From Myotis daubentonii (lineage: Eukaryota > Chordata > Mammalia > Chiroptera > Vespertilionidae), in assembly GCF_963259705.1 (NCBI RefSeq), contig NC_081861.1, forward strand, positions 103,561,226 through 103,625,225: a stretch of DNA of 64,000 bases, written 5' to 3'. Shown piece by piece: positions 59,672-64,000 of the stretch. The notes beneath the pieces were generated by a model. It worked only from the letters and a program-made list of their open reading frames with translations, was not told the origin of the DNA and did not search any database. The first letter of the stretch is position 1. Each line of letters opens with the position of its first letter. Made by a program: the position numbers and the translations under genes.

Positions 59672-60589
59672 GGACTTGTAAAACTCAACACCAAACACAA
59701 TCTTATCAAAAAGTGGGCAGAGGACCTGAAAATACACCTCGCCCAATAAGACATAGAAACAGCCAATAGATGTATGAAAAGATGTTCACCCTCACTACCA
59801 ATTAAGGAAATGCAAATCAAAACTACAATGAGATACCACCTCACACCTGTTAGAGTGGCCATTATCAACAAGACAAACAATAACAAGTTTTGGAACATTG
59901 TGGGAAAAAAGGAATCCTCATTCACTGCTGTTGGGAATATAGACTGGTACAACCACTATGGAAAGCAATCTGGCGATTCCTAAAAAAGTTAATAGAGTTA
60001 CTATATGACCCAGCAACTCCATTCCTGTGTATATACTCAAAAAACTCAAAATCATATATTTGCAAAGATATAAGTACCCGTATGTTCATTGTAGCATTAT
60101 TCACAGTGGCCAAGACATGGAAACAACCAAAGTGTCCTGTGATAGAGGACTTGATAAAGAAAATGTAGTACATATACACAATGCAATACCAATCAGGGAT
60201 AAGAAAGGATGAAACAGCACCATTTGCAACAACATGTGAAATAAGTGAAATAAGTCAGACCTGAAAAGCTAAGAACCATATGATTTCACTCATATGTGGG
60301 ATATAAAACTGAAACTTATGAACACAAACAGAAGAGTGGTGGTCGCCAGAAGGAAGGGGGTGGTGGCATTGTTTAGTTTAATCCACAAATATTTTGAAAC
60401 TAATGTCGTAGTATAGCAATAAACAAACTAGGACAAATAGCTCTTTAAGAACAGCTGAGGAGTTGATCCTAACACAAACCATTACTAAAATGACCTCAAA
60501 AGAATAAATAAACTGTACAACACAACACTCTAGCATACATACCAACTGTTTTACTATTTTACTTCTAGTAAGTAGTTTTCTTTTTAAAA

Positions 60590-60925
60590 ATGTTTTTGAG
60601 GTATATATTACAGACAGAAAAATGGACAGAAGTTAACAACTCAAGGAAAGTTTACAAATGTGTGCACAGGTATACCACCATGATAATTAGGACAAAAAAG
60701 ACTTCCAGCACCTTATAGGCTCCCCTATGCCTCTACCTGGTCAGTATACCCAGACAACTATTATTTTGACATTAATCACCACGGATTTTGTTTTTATCTC
60801 AAATTATATATGGAATCATTTAGTATATAGTCTTTTGTGCCTGACTTCTTATACTTGTAATGAATCAATGTTTTTGCACATAGCATTAGTTAATGCCTTT
60901 TCACTACTTTCTTGATTATGTTTTA
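60590..60925 (-). mobile_element. Old L1 3' end (minus)
   Basis: TTTTTGAGGTATATATTACAGAC, AAGGAAAGTTTACAAATGTG and CTTCCAGCACCTTATAGGC follow the order of an old mammalian L1 3' UTR in reverse. Confidence 0.65.
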
Positions 60926-61121
60926 AATCTAATGTTAAGAGTTTATAAATTATAGCATTATTTCAATATAACAGGCATCTAATTGAAAATGAAAAACTTT
61001 GACTTCAGGATATTAGTCATTCCCTGTTTAATCCATCATATCAATGTTACTATTATCATAAAATTGAGACAGTCTCAAAAAGGGGTATCTGTTTTATGAA
61101 TATACCAGAAATGGCTAATGA

Positions 61122-61776
61122 TCCTAAATAATAAAGAGGCAATATGCATATTGACCATCACACCCTCACACAAGATGGCCACCCCCATCTGGTCAAACGA
61201 TGGCCACCACAAGATGGCTGGCAGGGGAGAGCAGTTGGGGGTTCCCAGGCCTGCAGGGGACGGCAGTTGGGGGTGATCAGGCCTGCAGGGAAGGGAAGTT
61301 AGGGGGGACCATGCCTGCAGGAGAGTGCAGTTGGGGGCAACCAAGCCAGCAGGGGAAGGCAGTTGGGGGCAATTGGGCTGGCAGGGGATTGGTTATGGGG
61401 TGATCAGGCTGGCAGGCAGAAGCGGTTAGGGACAATCAGGCAGGCAGGCAGGTGAACAGTTGGGAACCAGCAGTCCCAGAATGTGAGAGGGATGTCCGGC
61501 TCCCCTGCCAACCTGATCGATGCCTAACTGCTCCCCTGATGGCCAGATCACCCCCAACTGCCCTCCCCTGCAGGCTTAGTCCCCCCAAAATACCATTCCC
61601 TGCTGGCCTGGTGGCCCCTAACTGCCCTCCCCTGCCAGCCATCTTGTGGCTATGGGCACCACCATCTTTGAGGGCAGGGCAGTCAATTAGCATATTCCCT
61701 CCTTATTGGCTGTGGGTGCTGCCATCTTTGCTATGGTGTGAGAGTCAATTAACATATTCCTCTTTATTAGATAGGA
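61122..61776. mobile_element. Helitron-derived element with two inverted 5' ends
   Basis: The left end TCCTAAATAATAAAGAGGCAA (plus) and right end TCCTATCTAATAAAGAGGAA (minus) are both Helitron 5'-type ends, followed on each side by AATTGAC-type and TCACACC motifs and AAGATGG. The interior is built of the unit GGCAGTTGGGGG, in one orientation on the left (61200-61440) and inverted on the right (61480-61640), like the interior of the Helitron at 2521-3021. No hairpin-CTAG 3' end is present. The whole 655 bp is therefore a long imperfect palindrome. A and T flank it. Confidence 0.8.
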
Positions 61777-63164
61777 TTAGGAAGCATATTCTCAGTAGAA
61801 AATTTTGGAAGTCCTACATTTTTAAATGGAAAGAACTAAACTTAAAAACTCAGAATGCTCAATAATTAATGGTATTTTATGGGTCTCTGTATTAGAATGA
61901 TCTATAAACAATGAGTAGAATATTTGGAGAACACTTAACAAACAATGCAATAAAAAATCTCAACAGAGTAGTGATTTCCCAGGCTGAGAAGCAAAGTTAA
62001 AAGATTGTAGACAAATATAATTGTTGAGCACACTTCAAAAGGTCAGGGCAGAGATAGAATTTCAGTTTTATATCATATATGTACAAATAATTTGATATCA
62101 GGTTTATTCTATAAACAAGAAGGTCTTTTGTTAATTTGTGGAACATAAGAGCATCTTAATCTCATATAACACTAGTTCAGTTTCTGGTACATAGGCACAA
62201 ATTAATCATCAATAATTACTGGTTGAATTAATTAAATTACCTTTGAGTTCTGCCTAGAATTATTGGGGAAGGGCAAGTGACATGTTTTATAAGCTCTCAG
62301 GGCAAGAGCCACCATTCATGTGGACATTTCAACAAAAATAATTTGAAATGACAGTGAAATTATTGGATAAAATATATCTATTTCACTTTGTTAAAGATTC
62401 CATGTTCAATATATGTGTGTCCCTTTAAGTTCCAAACTCAGTTTTACTCCATAACTTTTGATTTCTGATCCCCATGAAGTTACTTATAAATCCTTATCAT
62501 CAATATTTTTGCTAACTTCTGATATTGGTTGAAAAAACTGACTAAGACTATAAATAATTATATCATTTCAATTCATTAGGAATTTATGTGGAAAATGGGA
62601 AATGTTACATCAGAATTTCAATTGCCCTTGCTTAGCCCACCATATCAACACTACTATTATCGTGCCACTTGAGACAGCCTCTAAAGTGCTGCTGTTTTTC
62701 TTGTTATAAAACTATTTGTTATTGTGTATGACTGTTTTAAAATATAGTAATAAATACCATGACATTATCTATTAAATGAGTAAATCCCTATGGGGACACA
62801 AGGAAGAGAGTCATTATCCCAGCCCATTGTGTGTGGAGCTTGAACAATGGATGGTTGCTTCTTATTTTGTTCTCTCACAGTGTACTTGGAGACTACACTA
62901 TTTCATTTTCCATATTTCTCTTTAAATAATTTATAAGTTCTTTTTCAAATACTATATTATCTAGAGGGAGCTTGCCCTGGAATCTCTGAGTAAGTTACAA
63001 CTTCTGGATGTTAACATCATGGGGAAAATCAACATTATTTGTTGATTAAATTATGTTAATTCTAACAATTCTTGGGATTCATTTGGATATATTTTGAAGA
63101 TGATGATCTCACAAAGTGATGCTTCCCTCTGAATAAAGTACTTCCAAATCACTGAAATACCTAG
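61777..63164. other. Single-copy AT-rich DNA
   Basis: No transposon or gene recognised, apart from a short block at about 62612-62705 that resembles 60990-61085. Confidence 0.45.
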
Positions 63165-63378
63165 TTTAACTTTTTATTGATTTTTAGAGAGAGAGGAAGG
63201 GAGAGGGAGGAAGAGAAAAACATTAATGTGAGAGTGAAACATTGATCATCTGCCTTCTGCACACCCTTTACCGGGGACTGAACCCACAACTCGGACATAT
63301 GCCATGAACAGAAATTGAACTGGCGATCTTTTGGTGCACAGGACGACACCCAACAAACTGAGCCACACTGGCTAGAAC
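63165..63378 (-). mobile_element. Ves SINE (minus)
   Basis: Tail TTTAACTTTTTATTGATTTT, GAGAAAAACATTAATGTGAG, body with ACCGGGGACTGAACCCACAAC (reverse B box) and head AACTGAGCCACACTGGCTAG. Confidence 0.93.
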
Positions 63379-63559
63379 ACTGGCTTACCTTTCTATAGCA
63401 TACATATGGCTAGTATGTCTAAAAATGCCCATGTTCTGAATCATGCTTTTCCTGTGTTCTATTTTTTCTGTTATCAACAATCCCTAGCATGATAAGAATT
63501 ACATTTGAATGTAAAATAAAATAACTCTAAGGTCTTTTAATAGTCCATTACTCATGCAA

Positions 63560-63622
<63 letters not shown>

Positions 63623-63863
63623 TTTTCTTTTTCTTTTTTTTTTTACTGTCAAGACAAGAGGTACTATTGGAGAGCTTTTGGATGACCTCTGTATATAAAG
63701 GAATTTTATCATGTCAGCTAAGATATCATTCCATTCCGATTGCAATATTATGAATGATAAGGGTGATCTGATATATCAATGGCAAATCCATCATTAGGAT
63801 TTTTATTCTAGTTTTCTGAGAATTTTGAAACAGTTGTCATATTCTCAATAATTACATTTTCAT
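63379..63863. other. Single-copy DNA with (TTTC)n
   Basis: (TTTC)n at 63561-63622 grades into a T-run at 63623-63643. Nothing else recognised. Confidence 0.5.
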
Positions 63864-64000
63864 ATATTTCTTAATCTTTATTGTTGAAAGTATTACAACG
63901 TCCCCTTTTCCTCCCATTGACTTCTCTCAGCAACCACCCCCCACCCCAGGCCTTCACACCTCCCCCCGTATTGTCTGTGTCCATGGGTTAAGCATATATG
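63864..64000 (-). mobile_element. L1 3' end (minus), continues beyond the window
   Basis: CTTAATCTTTATTGTTGAAAGTATTAC and CCATGGGTTAAGCATATATG match the 3' UTR of the young L1s in this window. The element is cut by the window edge. Confidence 0.85.

Larger units (their letters stand above)
58139..60380 (+). mobile_element. 5'-truncated old L1 (plus), interrupted by Ves + hAT
   Basis: ORF2 C-terminal half and start of 3' UTR: GAAACAATAAACAAATATAATC, TACAAAGCATTATTAAAAGAG, AATGCAAATCAAAACTACAATG, TTTCACTCATATGTGGGATA. A frame of 120 codons survives at 58852-59214. The copy is split at 59187-59671 by a Ves SINE that itself holds a hAT element. Confidence 0.82.

Overview
The window is nuclear DNA of a mammal, almost certainly a vesper bat (Vespertilionidae; Myotis, Eptesicus, Pipistrellus or a relative). 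Three kinds of element occur together: LINE-1 copies in many age classes, tRNA-derived SINEs of the Ves type, and many non-autonomous rolling-circle transposons (Helitrons, HeliBat type). The Helitrons begin TC-CTA..TAATAAAAG, end in a short hairpin followed by CTAG, and sit between A and T without target duplication. Among mammals, Helitrons with these ends are known essentially only from vesper bats. I find no intact host protein gene, no functional RNA gene and no CpG-island promoter. Nearly every longer open frame is LINE-1 debris or an artefact of tandem repeats.

Layout. 1-1740 is moderately GC-rich DNA with one nearly perfect hairpin hAT element (913-1134). 1741-4468 is a head-to-tail pile of Helitrons. 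4469-7700 is mostly single-copy, with one L1 3' end that carries a hAT insertion (5821-6091). 7700-17460 is a nested stack: an old L1 interrupted by another L1, a Ves SINE and a Helitron, followed by a near full-length younger L1 (10722-17460) that itself received a truncated L1 and a 112-bp retro-insert. 17461-19146 is mostly single-copy but holds a decayed Ty3/gypsy-type reverse transcriptase (18536-19062). 19320-28190 is dominated by an old, roughly full-length L1 with four later insertions. 28451-38490 holds a minus-strand L1 split by a plus-strand near full-length L1, plus a long purine tract. 38870-44540 is L1 in both orientations, including a twin-primed (5'-inverted) copy.

44739-53140 is the most interesting part. 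It contains two small Helitrons, a complete HAL1 (half-LINE, ORF1 only) with a perfect 17-bp target duplication, a 3.1-kb Helitron carrying a nearly complete intron-less copy of the NARF gene (minus strand), and directly against it a composite double Helitron. That composite has the same architecture as the one at 3022-4468, so two fused Helitrons appear to have moved as one unit. 53150-64000 has older L1 pieces, single-copy DNA, a Ves SINE split by a hAT element, a Helitron-derived element with two inverted 5' ends (61122-61776), and the start of another L1 at the right edge.

The parts do not act together as a pathway. The window records successive waves of insertion: old L1, then hAT and Ves, then young L1/HAL1 and Helitrons. 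Its main biological interest is gene carriage and end-fusion by Helitrons. Coordinates of repeats with precise target duplications are exact to the base. Boundaries of old L1 pieces are estimates to within tens of bases.
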